Shown: positions 30,129 to 41,100, counted from the stretch's first letter. The stretch: DNA of 64,000 bases from Yponomeuta sedellus (GCA_934045075.1 OW203726.1:20771488-20835487), one strand, 5' to 3'. A program made the numbers and translations. Notes: generated from the letters alone by a model not told the origin.

Positions 30129-30496
30129 TCTATCTATATAAATAAAATTCAAAGTCCTGACTGACTGACTCACTCATCATCGCCCAGCCCAAGCCGTTGG
30201 ACCAAGGAAGCTGAAATTTTGCACAGAGAGTCTATATATAATGTAGGCAAGGAATAAGACCGGATTTTTTTTAATTCAACCCCTAAGGGAGCGAAAAGGG
30301 TTGCCAAAATTTGTATGGGAAGGTAAAAAGAAGGTTGTCTAATGTTTTTGAAACTTAAAATAAATAGGTACTATTCAACACAATTGATTGAACACGTGTT
30401 TCGCTGTTTTTCTAAATTTAACCCTTAAGAGAGTGAACGGGGTTGCAAAATTTTGTTCCTTTTGTCCACGCGAACGGAGTCGCGGGCAAAAGCTTG
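30129..30496 (+). mobile_element. Non-autonomous Helitron
   Basis: Starts TCTATCTATATAAATAAAAT and runs through CTGACTGACTCACTCATCAT and GCTGAAATTTTGCACAGAGA. It ends with a GC-rich hairpin (CGCGAACGGAGTCGCGG) then AAAGCTTG. Classic Helitrons insert between A and T with TC...CTRR ends and a 3-prime hairpin; the last four bases here are CTTG, one change from CTAG. A very common lepidopteran family. No Rep/helicase. Confidence 0.8.
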
Positions 30497-31095
30497 TAAT
30501 AATATATAAACAATCGTTACTTCCCGTCAATTTATTAGAGAACCATCACACAAGCTGATTTTTCTAATAAAAGGAAACTTTTGAAGACGTTAACTTGGTC
30601 AACTAGGAACTTATAATTTAGTCATGTACCTACTTCCGTCTTTCTGCCAGTCAAATACTAAAATATTATATAAGGAAGGTTTTTTTATTTCTCGTCTATA
30701 ATAAAGTGATTGTTGGACTAAAATAGAGTAGATGTAAGAAACTATTTTTACATGAAGGTATCCGTTTACGAAATATTAACTTCCTCAGCTCTGACATAGG
30801 TAACCTTTCTATTATTTTGATTTCATTGTTTATTTTCAAGACCAGGACCTCCTTTGTTAAGGTTAAAAGCGCAACCTCTTTTTGAGTAGAAAGACTAAAC
30901 GCCTGTTTGTAAAAATAAAAAAACCGGACATTAAATTGATTAAAACGAAAACTATCGCGCTTAAGTAGTATTTACAAGTTAACAAGTAATATCTGGTCGA
31001 CCAACGTATAAAAATAAAGTTTAGTAAAAATTCCATTTAAAATTAAGAGCTTGAATACAAGTAGTTTTTAATGCAAGTAAAATTTATACAACTAT
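30497..31095. other. AT-rich stretch, nothing seen
   Basis: No gene or repeat family recognised. Confidence 0.4.
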
Positions 31096-31215
31096 TTTTT
31101 CATGTAGTCTGTGCCCCATTTTTTATGACCCAGGTTGTGCCCTGCAGTGCCCAGCTTTCTTGGGAGCGTGGGCTTAATTACCACCGTGCCCACCACGGTT
31201 TTGCCTCAAATCGAA
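31096..31215 (-). mobile_element. SINE-B tail fragment
   Basis: Minus-strand GTGGGCACGGTGGTAATTAA and GGGCACAACC-type end, diverged. Confidence 0.55.
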
Positions 31216-31600
31216 CCTTAGGGCTCTTGCTTCCGAGTGTATTGTTCTGCCCATTGCGGGGGCTACCGCCGCCGCTACTTTACAATATAACCTTTGAAGG
31301 AGGTATAAGCCCAGTTTGAAAGCCGTTTTCCGACCGCGTATCGCGCGGGCTGGGGGCTAAATGACATTTTTCAATTGATACCGATCCAGCGCTCGACTGA
31401 TGAATGGCCAGAGTCAATTTTAACGACTTTGATAAGGGTTGCTCCGGGATTAGATTTGACGTGGAATTTCTATTATGTAGAACTTTGAAGTCTAAGGTTG
31501 AGGTTCTAAGCAGAGCGTTTACATTATAACAAGGAAGGAAACGTCTAACGCACAGTTAATAGTACGTTCTTTAAGCTCTTTAATTAGAATGTTCATAAAG
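31216..31600. other. No recognised gene
   Basis: Nothing recognised. Confidence 0.4.
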
Positions 31601-31602
31601 TT

Positions 31603-31925
31603 ATACGTTGTCAATCATTGTATGTCCCCACTGCTGGGGCACGGGTCTCTTCCTGTATCGCAGGAAGGTTTGGCCATACTCCACCACGGGGTCAAGTCCG
31701 GGTTGGTGGAGGACTGTAAGACAGTGGCGGGCCTTACTGTCAGAAGTAATCAATCAAGACCTCTGACATAGCTTAACGACTGCCATTACATGACAGCCGG
31801 CACCAACGGCTTAGCGTGTTTTGTGACGCACGGAAGCACTCGTAAAAATAACACTAGCGGTAGTCACGGGGACGGTCACCTGACCGCGCCTGTTGCTGAT
31901 TAACTCAAACGACTGATTCCAATCG
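31603..31925 (+). mobile_element. Repeat-C copy, diverged
   Basis: All landmarks in order with several small deletions (for example after AATCAATCAAG). Confidence 0.8.
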
Positions 31926-31952
31926 CGCGCGCAAATGTTCATAAGCAATACA

Positions 31953-32210
31953 CTACTAAGCGGGGTAGCGACTGGGCTACCCCCGCTTAATAAGCGCTAC
32001 TCACTGGAGCAGAGCATCGGACTTGGAAGCGAGAGACACGGGTTCGATTGCTAGTCAGGGCATGTACCATGTTACTCTGTTTTCTACGTACGTAAAGATA
32101 ATTACTTGGTTTTCTACGTACGTAAATTACTTAGTTTTCTACGTACGTAAAGATTACTACGTACGCAAAGATTACCAATTACTTTGTTTTCTACGCACGT
32201 AAAGTTATAG
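31953..32210 (+). mobile_element. tRNA-like SINE head with a short tandem array
   Basis: A hairpin (TAAGCGGGGTAGC/GCTACCCCCGCTTA) is followed by a tRNA-like segment with box B GGGTTCGATTGC at 32039. 32080-32210 then carries four loose repeats of TTTTCTACGTACGTAAAGAT. Confidence 0.55.
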
Positions 32211-32254
32211 TGGTAATACCGCTCGCTAACTTTGAAGGGAGGCATCGTGGGGAA

Positions 32255-32475
32255 ACCTGAGTTTATTTACTTAGCCTTACCAAAAATAGTAAAGATTAAG
32301 TGGATTCGGAACTCCTTAAACCATAGCAGGTGTTGAGTGCTGAAGTGTTCAAATACCTCAGTGCTTGCAATTGCCAACCCACGATGGGTCCACGTGATAA
32401 CTAACCCCATACTCTCTATCTCTCTCTGAGAGAAGGCCATTGCCTTGGAGACGTGTACAGGCTGCATAAAAACAT
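32255..32475 (+). mobile_element. SINE-B tail
   Basis: GTGTTCAAATACCTCAGTGC, CCACGTGATAACTAACCCCA, CTCTCTGAGAGAAGGCC, GGCTGCATAAAAACA. Confidence 0.7.
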
Positions 32476-32844
32476 ATAAAATTTAAGATTGTTCCAATTT
32501 AGAATAAGAACGGCAAAGTTGTGAAACACGCTGCCATCGTCTGTCTTTGTGATTTGTGATTTAAGAAATTTATTTCTCAATAAGAATACATTGATTCACT
32601 TACTTGAGAAACAATAGTTATGTATATTAATAAATGTTATATAAAGCAAAACGCGCCGTTGCAATTCGCGTATAATTCTTGGAAGTAAGTAGAAAGTGGG
32701 TACATAGGATTTTTTTTTGTTAGTTTGATAATAATAATTCACATTGTTGAGAGTTAAAAGCAAGCAAGAAGTTGAAGGCAGGTGTGAGTGCATACTAAAA
32801 ACAAAAAAAGAAAAAAAAAAATAAACAAAAAATAGTGGAGAGCC
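32476..32844. other. AT-rich stretch, nothing seen
   Basis: No gene or repeat family recognised. Confidence 0.4.
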
Positions 32845-33110
32845 TTAAGGCTTCAACAATGAAGTATCCCTCAAAATGTGGCTTCTCAGTAATCCTTTGT
32901 AGATAGGCAATGATTTGGCTTCCTTGATATCTTTTGGTAATTTGTTATACATGCGGGCTCCTTCAGCCACTATACTGCTATTTATTCCGGAGACATATAA
33001 CCTGGGTGTCTTTAAAAGTAGAGTTAGCCGGCATTTAACAGCTAAGCACGTAACATCGTAGACCCCGTCTTCGCTTACCATCAGGCGTGATGCCAAGTGT
33101 AACCTGTCCT
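32845..33110 (-). mobile_element. LINE reverse-transcriptase ORF, C-terminal fragment
   Basis: An 83-codon minus frame contains RLYVSGINSSIVAEGARMYN and KLPKDIKEAKSLPIYKGLL. The GARMYNKLP..IK....LP.FK pattern ends many Jockey/CR1-like ORF2 proteins, past the catalytic domains. The start ATG is internal to the element. No catalytic residues are present. Confidence 0.6.
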
Positions 33111-33114
33111 ACAA

Positions 33115-34238
33115 AATAGTATATTTCATTACAAGTGCGGAAAGGCTGTCATTGCAAAGAGTTTCGACAAATGTCTACCCGAGCCGAGGCGCAGCTGAAG
33201 GCGAGGGTTGACAGTCGGAACAAGTTGCAATGATGGTTCCGCACGTGTACTGAACGACTATTTTTAATACAGTTGCGAAAAAAAATTAATAAAGAAAAAT
33301 TATTTGGAAAATGGCGCCAACCGTAAAAGAATATAAGCAGAGATTATTTTCTGCTTATATTTTTTCTTCACCCATTCTGGTAGGCAAAGGGAACTATGGC
33401 CATACAGCCAAGTCTTCAGTAGAATTTTTTTATTGATATAAAATGAAAATGAAATTAAATGAGATGAAATGAAATGAAACCTAACCTAACAAATTCAATC
33501 AAATCATTAAATCTGATATTGAAACAAATTTGTAGCTTCTTTTAAATATACGTATTTGCATGAATCATAAAAACTTCTATGATTTTTTTTTTGTAATAAC
33601 TTCATTCTTGGTTTTTCTTTTTAATAGAGATTATATTGATAGTTGGGAAAGAGAATGCACGAATTCGGGATGCAAAAAAAAAAGTGAACTGACTGAATCG
33701 AAAACCATTTCAAGCTTAGCATCCAAACTACAGTATTTTTAATGTGAAAGATTTTTATCATAAAGATAAGTAAAAGAGCCTTATTTTAAGTAAATAATAA
33801 TATTTAAATGCCCTTCATATGACCTCTATGATGACGTCACATGTTAAATCGTCTGTGATAGTAGTTATTTTGTGGAAAAACTACCAATGGTCTGTCAACT
33901 TAATCTGTCAAACATCTGTCTTTTTACACTAAACCACAGACAAATCCAATCGCGAACTCTACCTACACACATAGTATGTAACATATGACGTCACGCCGAA
34001 TAATATTCATTTTGATTAAATAACAATGATAAACAAGATTAATCACGAAAAAAAATGAAATTAGTTTCTTAAAATTACGTCTAGTATCAGAATATAAAAT
34101 AAAATCCGATCATAAAAAAAACTTTGCATCCCTAATTCGGGAAAGTTAAAAAAAAGCACGAGTGTGTAATAGCCCACATCCTGCACGCTATACGTCCCTG
34201 CAATACGCCAATTTTTGAGCAACTGTATTAAAAAAATG
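33115..34238 (+). mobile_element. Repeat-H, long copy
   Basis: Begins ATTTCATTACAAGTGCGGAA and ends GAGCAACTGTATTAAAAA. TTTTTAATACAGTTGC at 33255 and GCAACTGTATTAAAAA at the end are inverted repeats, as are TACAAGTGCGGAA and TTCCGCACGTGTA. Interior AT-rich and non-coding. Close relative at 54.7-55.49 kb. Confidence 0.7.
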
Positions 34239-34605
34239 AAGCGCTCGTGGCCTAGGCGAACCGAGTGATTGGAATCAATCACTTGGTTAAGCAACAACAG
34301 GCGCGGTCAGGTACGGGATGGGTGAGCGTCCCGTGACTACCGCTAGTGGCATTTTTCCGAGCGCTTCCGTGCTTCGCAAGGCACGTTAAGCCGTTGGTTC
34401 CGGCTGTCATATAATGGCAGTCGTTAAGCCAGGTCAGAGGCCTTATGGGCGGCTTGATATCTTCTGACAGTAAGGCCCGCCACTGTCTTACAATCCTCCA
34501 CCAACCCGGACTTGGCCCCCGTGGTGGAGTATGGCCTAAGCTTCCTGCGATGCAGGAAGAGACCCGTGCCCCAGCAGTGGGGACATACAAGGGTTGATGA
34601 CGATG
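34239..34605 (-). mobile_element. Repeat-C copy, full length
   Basis: Minus strand from TATCA-like start to GAAGCGCTCGTGGCCTAGG complement. The best-preserved copy in the window; its 103-codon frame is not shared by other copies. Confidence 0.85.
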
Positions 34606-34654
34606 ATGACGACGTATTAAAAATATAATTCCCCACGGGAATTATAGTTAGCGG

Positions 34655-35040
34655 GTGGTATTGCTACTATAATTTCACAAATGTACATAAATTAGTCACA
34701 AAGTCATTGGTACATGCCGGTGTTCGAAACCACGACCTTCTGATTGTTCATTTTACATATTTTTCTTCCCTTAGCCACAAAAATATTAGAAGAATCGCCT
34801 TGTGTAGTGTGGTTTAGCTGAGGACACGCAAAGGAATGATAGAACGTTGTTTTCGAGTTCGTCCGCGGCGGATCTCGAACTTTTATTGGCGAGATTAAAA
34901 GGCTTTCGAGTTAAATGAGCTCGCTTGCCTTATTAGTACAGCGGTATTATGGCTGATTATCATACCGGAGGTCGTGAGTTCGAGTTCGTGGGGTCGAGAC
35001 TTCAAGCACTGAGGTGTCCTCACGATGTTTTCCTTCACGA
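34655..35040 (-). mobile_element. SINE-B fragments
   Basis: 34660-34740 has the SINE-B head region on the minus strand. 34945-34990 is a plus-strand tRNA-like piece (GAGGTCGTGAGTTCGAGTTC), joined at 34992 to an inverted SINE-B block ending at ACGATGTTTTCCTTCACG. Confidence 0.55.
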
Positions 35041-35044
35041 GTTA

Positions 35045-35130
35045 CATACATACATGCATACATACATACATACATACATACATACATACATACATACATA
35101 CATACATACATACATACATACATACATACA

Positions 35131-35164
<34 letters not shown>

Positions 35165-35533
35165 CATACATACATACATACATACATACATACATACATA
35201 CATACATACATACATACATACATACATACATACATACATACATACATACATACATACATACATACATACATACATACATACATACATACATACATACATA
35301 CATACATACATACATACATACATACATACATACATACATACATACATACATACATACATACATACATACATACATACATACATACATACATACATACATA
35401 CATACATACATACATACATACATACATACATACATACATACATACATACATACATTCATACATACATACATACATACATACATACATACATACATACATA
35501 CATACATACATACATACATACATACATACACAC
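35045..35533 (-). repeat. (CATA)n microsatellite, about 490 bp
   Basis: Roughly 120 tetramer units with rare single-base variants (near 35055, 35160, 35456). It is the minus-strand (TATG)n tail of the LINE-T copy that follows. Long IHTY/MYVC frames are translation of the repeat. Confidence 0.95.
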
Positions 35534-35745
35534 ATAACCTCACGCCTGTATCCCAGAGGGGTAGGCAGAGACCAGGGACTGCCACTTACCACGATCCTGA
35601 CAGATCACCTTCGCTTCATCAACGTTCATAAGTCATTGCATGCACGCACGCCGGTTCCGGGTACTTTTTATCTTTCCCCTATGCTAATACATCCCCTCTT
35701 TGGTCGATGTAGTCCGTCTGGGACGTCCCTTACCAGCCCTTCCGC
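35534..35745 (-). mobile_element. LINE-T ORF C-terminal fragment
   Basis: Minus strand encodes the GRPRRT... IDQ.. region through SAYPSGIQA and the GGTTATGTGTG junction with the microsatellite. Confidence 0.75.
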
Positions 35746-35769
35746 TTCGTGAGTTGTTGGTACTAAATG

Positions 35770-36105
35770 TTTTTAAAAACCTATTTAGAGGCTAAAAATT
35801 TTACCCATGCCGGGATTCGAACCCGCAACCTCTGGCTATCCGTACCAGCGCTCTACCAATTGAGCCAATGGGCGACTCACGGCATCAGTGAAATTTCGAA
35901 CCTCTTTACAATATTCTCTGTATTACGTACAGGCAGCGACATCTGACTTAAGCAAATTGCATTACTTACAGCCCCGACTACCTACTTTGCAGTTAGGTTT
36001 AACATCGGAACGATATCACTGTATCCACATGATTACACTATTTTTATTTTTAATGCACTAACCCGTGCTAAGGAACAAATTTAAAAACCTATTTAGAGGC
36101 TAAAA
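35770..36105 (-). mobile_element. SINE-E, long copy with upstream module and second tail
   Basis: Minus-strand order: a SINE-E tail (36105-36030), an upstream module (CAGATGTCGCTGCCTGTACG, AATACAGAGAATATTGTAAA), a tRNA-like core (box A TTGGCTCAATTGG, box B GGGTTCGAATCCC) and another tail. The tail-module-core-tail order suggests head-to-tail units. Confidence 0.8.
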
Positions 36106-36269
36106 CTAAATGTTTTACTAAGTGTATTTATTCTTTCATAACAATTAAGATATGAACTAGTCCCACTGTTGGTACATTTAAGAAGCGGTTGAAAGAGCAT
36201 TATCTATCTCTGTCATAACATTGAGCTATATATTTTTGTATTTATGTTTAGTTTATTTATTTTATTACA
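36106..36269 (+). repeat. Unit shared in inverse with 45.3 kb
   Basis: 36029-36213 is a near-identical reverse complement of 45316-45501, spanning a SINE-E tail and GTCCCACTGTTGGTACATTT. GGTTGAAAGAGCATTATCTA closes it. Confidence 0.75.
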
Positions 36270-36470
36270 TATAGGTATATAAATATTCGATGAGCACCAA
36301 CTACCCGTCTCAATTTCTCCTTCAGCAATCTTTCCGATTTAAGGTTGCCTGGAAGAAATTTCTATCAGCAATAAGGCCGCCAATTGTACCTCTTCTTTTG
36401 TAACTGTTGTCTCTGTAATTATTTTCTGGTGTGTACAATAAAGAATATTCTTATCTTATCTTTATTTATT
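36270..36470 (+). mobile_element. LINE-J 3-prime tail
   Basis: AAGGTTGCCTGGAAGAAATT, GCAATAAGGCCGCC, GTGTACAATAAAGAATATTC, then (TTATC)n. Confidence 0.75.
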
Positions 36471-36474
36471 TTTT

Positions 36475-36685
36475 TCTTAGTTAGGTAGTTCATTTAATGT
36501 TTACGTAGTATATTTTGTACACGTATATAGACCCGCTTTTTACTGCTTCTCCGATTCCCTAAGGTTTGCTGGAAGAAATCTCTTTCAGAGATAAGCTCGC
36601 CTATGTACATGTTATTTCTCATGTAATGTCCTGTTAAATGTTTCGTGTGCAATAAAGCATAATTAAATTAATTAATTAATATATA
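36475..36685 (+). mobile_element. LINE-K 3-prime tail
   Basis: GGTTTGCTGGAAGAAATCTC, ATAAGCTCGCCTATGTACAT, CCTGTTAAATGTTTCGTGTG, AATAAAGCATAATTAAATTA with an (AATT)n end. Confidence 0.7.
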
Positions 36686-36883
36686 ATTAAGAACGCTAGA
36701 ATTTGAAATAAAAAGGATGCTAGAAATACAAGCCGTATTTCTAAGAAGTTTTAAGAGTTTTTTTGCCAATTTTTGGGTGTAGTTTTTTGCTTTTTTGGGG
36801 TGCTAACTAGCGCCACCAATGGAATAAAAATGATAACTTGTTTTTTTACGAATATTTTAGCGGAAATCGATTAAAGTCCTGGG

Positions 36884-37115
36884 ATGATGATGACCTAGGT
36901 GACCTAGGTCCTAGGATGATGATGACCTAGGTGACCTAGGTCCTAGGATGATGATGACCTAGGTGACCTAGATCCTAGGATGATGATGACCTTGGTGACC
37001 AAGGTACTAGGATGATGATGACCTAGGTCCTAGGATGATGATGACCTAGGTGACCTAGATCCTAGGATGATGATGACCTAGGTGACCTAGGTCCTAGGAT
37101 GATGATGACGTAGGT
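36884..37115. repeat. Minisatellite of CCTAGG palindromes
   Basis: About seven units of roughly 33 bp: ATGATGATGACCTAGGTGAC then CTAGGTCCTAGG. Every unit contains ACCTAGGT and CCTAGG palindromes, so both strands can fold. Variant units carry CCTTGG or lack one segment. Confidence 0.9.
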
Positions 37116-37154
37116 AAGACTGTAGGTTAAAAAAATAGTTATGGCTGATATTAA

Positions 37155-37335
37155 GATTATATTCTTTTTAATGCACTAACCCGTGCTAAGGACAATTTTT
37201 TAAAACCTATTTAGAGGCAAAAAATCCCACCCATGCCGGGATTCAAACCCGCGACCTCTGGCTATCCGTGCCAGCGCTCTTTCCAACTGAGTCGCCCATT
37301 AGCTCAGTGGGAAAGAGCGCTGGCACACTTGAATA
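37155..37335 (-). mobile_element. SINE-E copy, minus, with a plus-strand stub
   Basis: Minus-strand tail and tRNA-like core to 37290, then GTCGCCCATTAGCTCAGTGG on the plus strand (37291-37328): two heads meet. Confidence 0.7.
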
Positions 37336-37510
37336 AAACCTTTTTTTTATAAATTTGATTGCTGGGATACTTTCAAATCCTAATTTCTGGGCCCAAAACA
37401 ATGTCTTGTCCGTGAATTTCCATTTGCTGAAATTGAGTGGGTACCTATTGTTGAGATTAAGGCCGGTTGCCACGGCAACCGGAAGTTCCCTCCCGGCCGG
37501 TAATCCCTAA

Positions 37511-37702
37511 AATGATAAACAAAGTTCAAAGTTTGCCCCCATCTTTCCCACTAATGTATATAGAAGGGCACTCTCTTATTTTGGAGCTAGAATTTCCTCT
37601 GAAGAGCAAATAAAATCCATTGTTAGGACCGAATTTCTTAAATCTTTATCTCTCATTCATTCTAATATTTTTAATCATTATAAAAGAAAAATGAGTAAAT
37701 AA
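37511..37702 (+). mobile_element. Probable retroelement ORF C-terminus, unassigned
   Basis: A 63-codon open frame without its own start. It contains FPTNVYRRALSYFGARISSE and ends NHYKRKMSK at TAA 37700-37702, directly abutting a Repeat-C copy. The FGARI pattern recalls the extreme C-terminus of some LINE ORF2 proteins, but this is not certain; it could be another transposase or a decayed host exon. Confidence 0.35.
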
Positions 37703-37704
37703 AT

Positions 37705-37918
37705 ATGTGACCGTCCCGTGACTACCGCTAGTGGCATTTTTCCGGGCGCTTCCATGCTTCGCGAGAAACGTTAAGCCATTAGTGCCGGCTGTCATGTAAT
37801 GGCAGTCGTTAAGCTATGTCAGAGGTTTTATGGGCGGCAGTAAGTCCCACCACTGTCTTGAATCCCTCCACCAACCCGGACTTGGCCCCCGTGGTGGAGT
37901 ATGGCCTAACCTTGTAAC
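37705..37918 (-). mobile_element. Repeat-C copy, truncated
   Basis: Minus strand; lacks both extreme ends and a segment after GGGCGGC. Confidence 0.8.
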
Positions 37919-38345
37919 GGTGCAAACATCTTTACACCATTTTTTATTTCGACTTTAATTCTGAACAATAAACAGAAAAACTTGATAAAAAAACTGAATA
38001 AGTAGGTAGAAGACGATTTATGTAGGCCTACTTGAAACGTAAAGTAGTAATGCCACTGGCCTATTAGCTCAGTTGGAAGAGCGCTGGTGCGGTTAGCCAG
38101 AGGTCGCAGGTTCGAGTCACGGCATGGGCGGAGTTTTTAGCCTCTAAATAGGCATTTTGAAATTGTCCTCAAGACGGGTTAGTGCAAAAAAAAGAATTAT
38201 AATATTCCCAAAATGTCAAGGAAATCTCAAAAATGGGTGAATACTTTAAAATTTTGAAAATTATAGAATTAAAGAGGTAAAAAAAAATGGTGTAAAGAAG
38301 TTTTCGGTAGTGTAACGGTGAAAACCTCTTTACACCATTTTTTTA
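37914..38345. mobile_element. Family F element with inverted ends, carrying a SINE-E
   Basis: Left end GTAACGGTGCAAACATCTTT; right side AATGGTGTAAAGAAGTTTTC, its inverted counterpart, immediately followed by a second left end (GTAACGGTGAAAACCTCTTT). Family F thus appears to be a terminal-inverted-repeat element. Confidence 0.55.
38055..38190 (+). mobile_element. SINE-E copy
   Basis: CCTATTAGCTCAGTTGGAAG, GGTTCGAGTCACGGCATGGG and TTTTAGCCTCTAAATAGG; sits inside the Family F element. Confidence 0.8.
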
Positions 38346-38764
38346 TCGGGGGCGTCCGGTAAAAACTTTTTTGCAACATATTAATCTAAAAAGCACGGGT
38401 TAGTGCAACAAAATGAATATAATTATAAAGCATCGGTCAAATAATTTATTTTGTTCTTAACAAAGTACAAATGGCTTTATTGCCATCAGCAAAGTGAATT
38501 ACAAAATTTTGAATTTAGAACGACAAATATAAAATTGATCACGTAGCAATACCATCTCTTAGCGGGAACATTCCAGAATATATGATATTATCCACCGAAG
38601 TATAACTTTGACGGTTAATTTTAAAGTTTTAATCGCTCCTATAGATCTAATTTACGGGAGTTCTCACCCGAACTGAAACGTTTCAGCCTTATTCATTTTG
38701 TACATGATTCTAGCAAACAAAGGTTGCCTGGAAGATAGTTTTATTTCTCAGATTGATATCAAAC
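38346..38764. other. No recognised gene
   Basis: Includes a SINE-E tail scrap (AGCACGGGTTAGTGCAA) at 38391. Otherwise nothing recognised. Confidence 0.4.
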
Positions 38765-39092
38765 CTTGTATATCCCCACTGCTGGGGGCACGGGTAAACG
38801 CCACCGCGGGGGCCAAGCCCGGGTTGGTGGAGGATTGTAAGACAGTGGCGGGTCTTACTGACCGAAGTTATCAAGCCGCCCATAAGGCCTCTGATATCGT
38901 TTAACGACTGCCATTACATGACAGCCAGCACCAACGGCTTAGCGTGCCTTGTGAAGCACGGAAGCGCTCGAATAAACGCCACTAGAGGAAGTCACGGGAC
39001 GGTCACCCATCCTGTACCTGATCGCGCCTGTTGCTTGACTCAACTGATTGATTCCAATCACTCGGTTCGGCTAGGTCACTAGCGCTTCTCGC
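38755..39092 (+). mobile_element. Repeat-C copy with internal deletion
   Basis: Lacks the CTTCCTGC hairpin segment between GGGGGCACGGGT and CACCGCGGGGGCC; other landmarks present. Confidence 0.8.
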
Positions 39093-39455
39093 TAAAAGAC
39101 TGTACTGACTGTTTATTTTAAATAGGGACCTCTTCTATTTCCATAGTAAAACGGAGGAAAATACCGCTGTCTCTTATAAATAGATTCTGCAAAACTGCAT
39201 GAGAAAGATTAAAACAGCGTCAAGAAGTTGCCGACTTTACGGAAAGTTATTCACTCAATATGAAAAGAAAGCGGGGCACGGATTTTAACAATTTATACTC
39301 GTCTTATACAACTACAAATTTCTTAATGATTCGCGATACTCATACATAGTTATTTTACTTAATAAATAATCGCTTTTGACCCGTTTAATTCGCTACAAAT
39401 TTAATTCGCAGTTTTCAATTATTAACGTTTTTGCTTTATGAATAGATTAGTAAAA
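39093..39455. other. No recognised gene
   Basis: Nothing recognised. Confidence 0.4.
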
Positions 39456-39457
39456 GA

Positions 39458-39580
39458 GCGTGCGTGCATGCAACGACTTATGAAGCGAAGGTGATCCGTC
39501 AGGATCGTGGCAAGTGGCAGTCCCTGGCCTCTGCCTACCCCTCTGGGATACAGGCGTGAGGTTATGTATATATGTATGTA
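39458..39580 (+). mobile_element. LINE-T C-terminal fragment
   Basis: GCGTGCGTGCATGCAACGAC to CAGGCGTGAGGTTATGTATA. Confidence 0.7.
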
Positions 39581-39721
39581 GTAAAAGTCAAAAGTAAACA
39601 TAAAACGTACTAATAAAAATGGTTAGAAGCAGATGAATAGTACACAGTGGTCACCACGCTAGGTGACCAATATGAACTAGAATAAAAAGCGTTTCTTACC
39701 AAAACACGTCATAATTAAGTG

Positions 39722-39985
39722 GAAAAGTCGTGATAGCGAAGCGGTAGAACGCCGGCTTTTGAATCGGGAGTTTGTGGGTTCGAATCCCGGCATGTACCAA
39801 TGACTTCGTTTTCTAAGTGATGTACATTTGGTGTAGTTATACTAGCAGCAATAATACTCCCTAACGGTGAAGAAAAACATCGTGAGGAAACCTGGTAACC
39901 CAGAGGTGTTTAAATACTTCAGCGCTTGAAATTACCAAACCGAGGTGGGCACGCGTAATTAAGACAATACTCTCTCTTTTAGAAA
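39722..39985 (+). mobile_element. SINE-B copy with intact head
   Basis: Head GATAGCGAAGCGGTAGAACG (box A) and GGGTTCGAATCCCGGCATG (box B), then ACTTCGTTTTCTAAGTGATG and the CATCGTGAGGAAACCTGG block. Shows that head and tail described separately elsewhere belong to one SINE. Confidence 0.8.
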
Positions 39986-40337
39986 ATAGTAAATAAAAAA
40001 TTTACAGTCTTACAACATATATGTTTATCAGGATCGCGGCAATGAGCAAACCCTCATACCTCTCCAGAGTAAAAACGTAAGTTTATTCAAAATAACCTGA
40101 AAAATCCAAACAACTGAATTCAAAGCCATTGCACAAAGGACAAACAAAAAAGGAAACTATAGAAATTAACTTGCTCTAACGAAATATATCCATGCTTATC
40201 CCACATTGCGGAGTTAAAAAATGACGTTACATAATTTCATGCAGGTACACCGTGGATTGCAAGAAATTTACACACATTATACGAAGGCGCGTTTACACTG
40301 AGCCAGTCCGCCAGTTTTCAGTAACTCTTGTTACTGG

Positions 40338-40473
40338 GGTGATTTCTGAACTGAGAATTTCACTAAGTAAATACTTAAGTAACATTCTGTCGCGTTCCTT
40401 TCTGGTTAATACGATGAGACAGCACTACAGTTAACTATTTATTTACTTAGTGTAATTCTCAATACAGAAACTA
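40338..40473. mobile_element. Solo MITE-K copy
   Basis: Inverted ends GATTTCTGAACTGAGAATTT and its complement; internal AACATTCTGTCGCGTTCC. Confidence 0.7.
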
Positions 40474-40599
40474 GCTCACTTAGGTTTATACCGCTTTGTA
40501 CAAATATAAGTTTGTAATCTAAATGAACAAACAATTTACATATCAGAGCATCTCTTATATTGGTCCCAAACTTGGATACCTTGTGCTAAGGTAACGAAC

Positions 40600-40720
40600 A
40601 GGGTAGGACAGGTAGGAGGATCTGAGGCACATGGCATTGTCTGGATGAGGGTGGCCGAGAACAGAGTTACGTGGCGTGCTTTTGGGGAGACTTATGTCCA
40701 GTAGTAGCTGAGTATAGGGC
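40600..40720 (+). mobile_element. LINE ORF C-terminus
   Basis: Plus frame RVAENRVTWRAFGETYVQ followed by stops, of the W..LGEAYVQQW type. Confidence 0.5.
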
Positions 40721-40979
40721 ATGATTGATTGAACAATTCATGATAACCAGGCAAATCAGGGCAAATATGAAAATATACCGAGGCTAATGCCATTTTTATA
40801 AATCAAGTACGGTAATCTTGAATAAAATATTAAATCAATTTTGAAATAAAACACTTGATAATATTCCAAAGTTTTATTAAAAACTCATTCGTTTTTGATT
40901 ATTATTATTATGTATTATTTTAATATGCCTGAATCTATATGGATGTATATATGAAATAAATATATTGAATTCAATTGGA

Positions 40980-41100
40980 ACCTGAGTGTCTGAGGTGTTG
41001 ACGAATCCCAGATGTTAAAATTGACGATCCACGTTGGGCGAGTGTGACAATTAACCTCATACAATATACGTCCCTCGTATGGTGGGTTGTATATAAGCTA
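40980..41100 (+). mobile_element. Decayed SINE-B tail
   Basis: AACCTGAGTGTCTGAGGTGT and CACGTTGGGCGAGTGTGACA. Confidence 0.5.

Noticed and set aside
35045..35533. CRISPR-like array
   Set aside because: No spacers; a simple tetranucleotide repeat in a eukaryotic context.
34947..35752. Frames up to 267 codons over the (CATA)n array
   Set aside because: Tetranucleotide repeats lacking stops read open in all frames; no real protein.
36884..37115. CRISPR array or direct-repeat regulatory array
   Set aside because: Units are contiguous and self-complementary without unique spacers, so a minisatellite.
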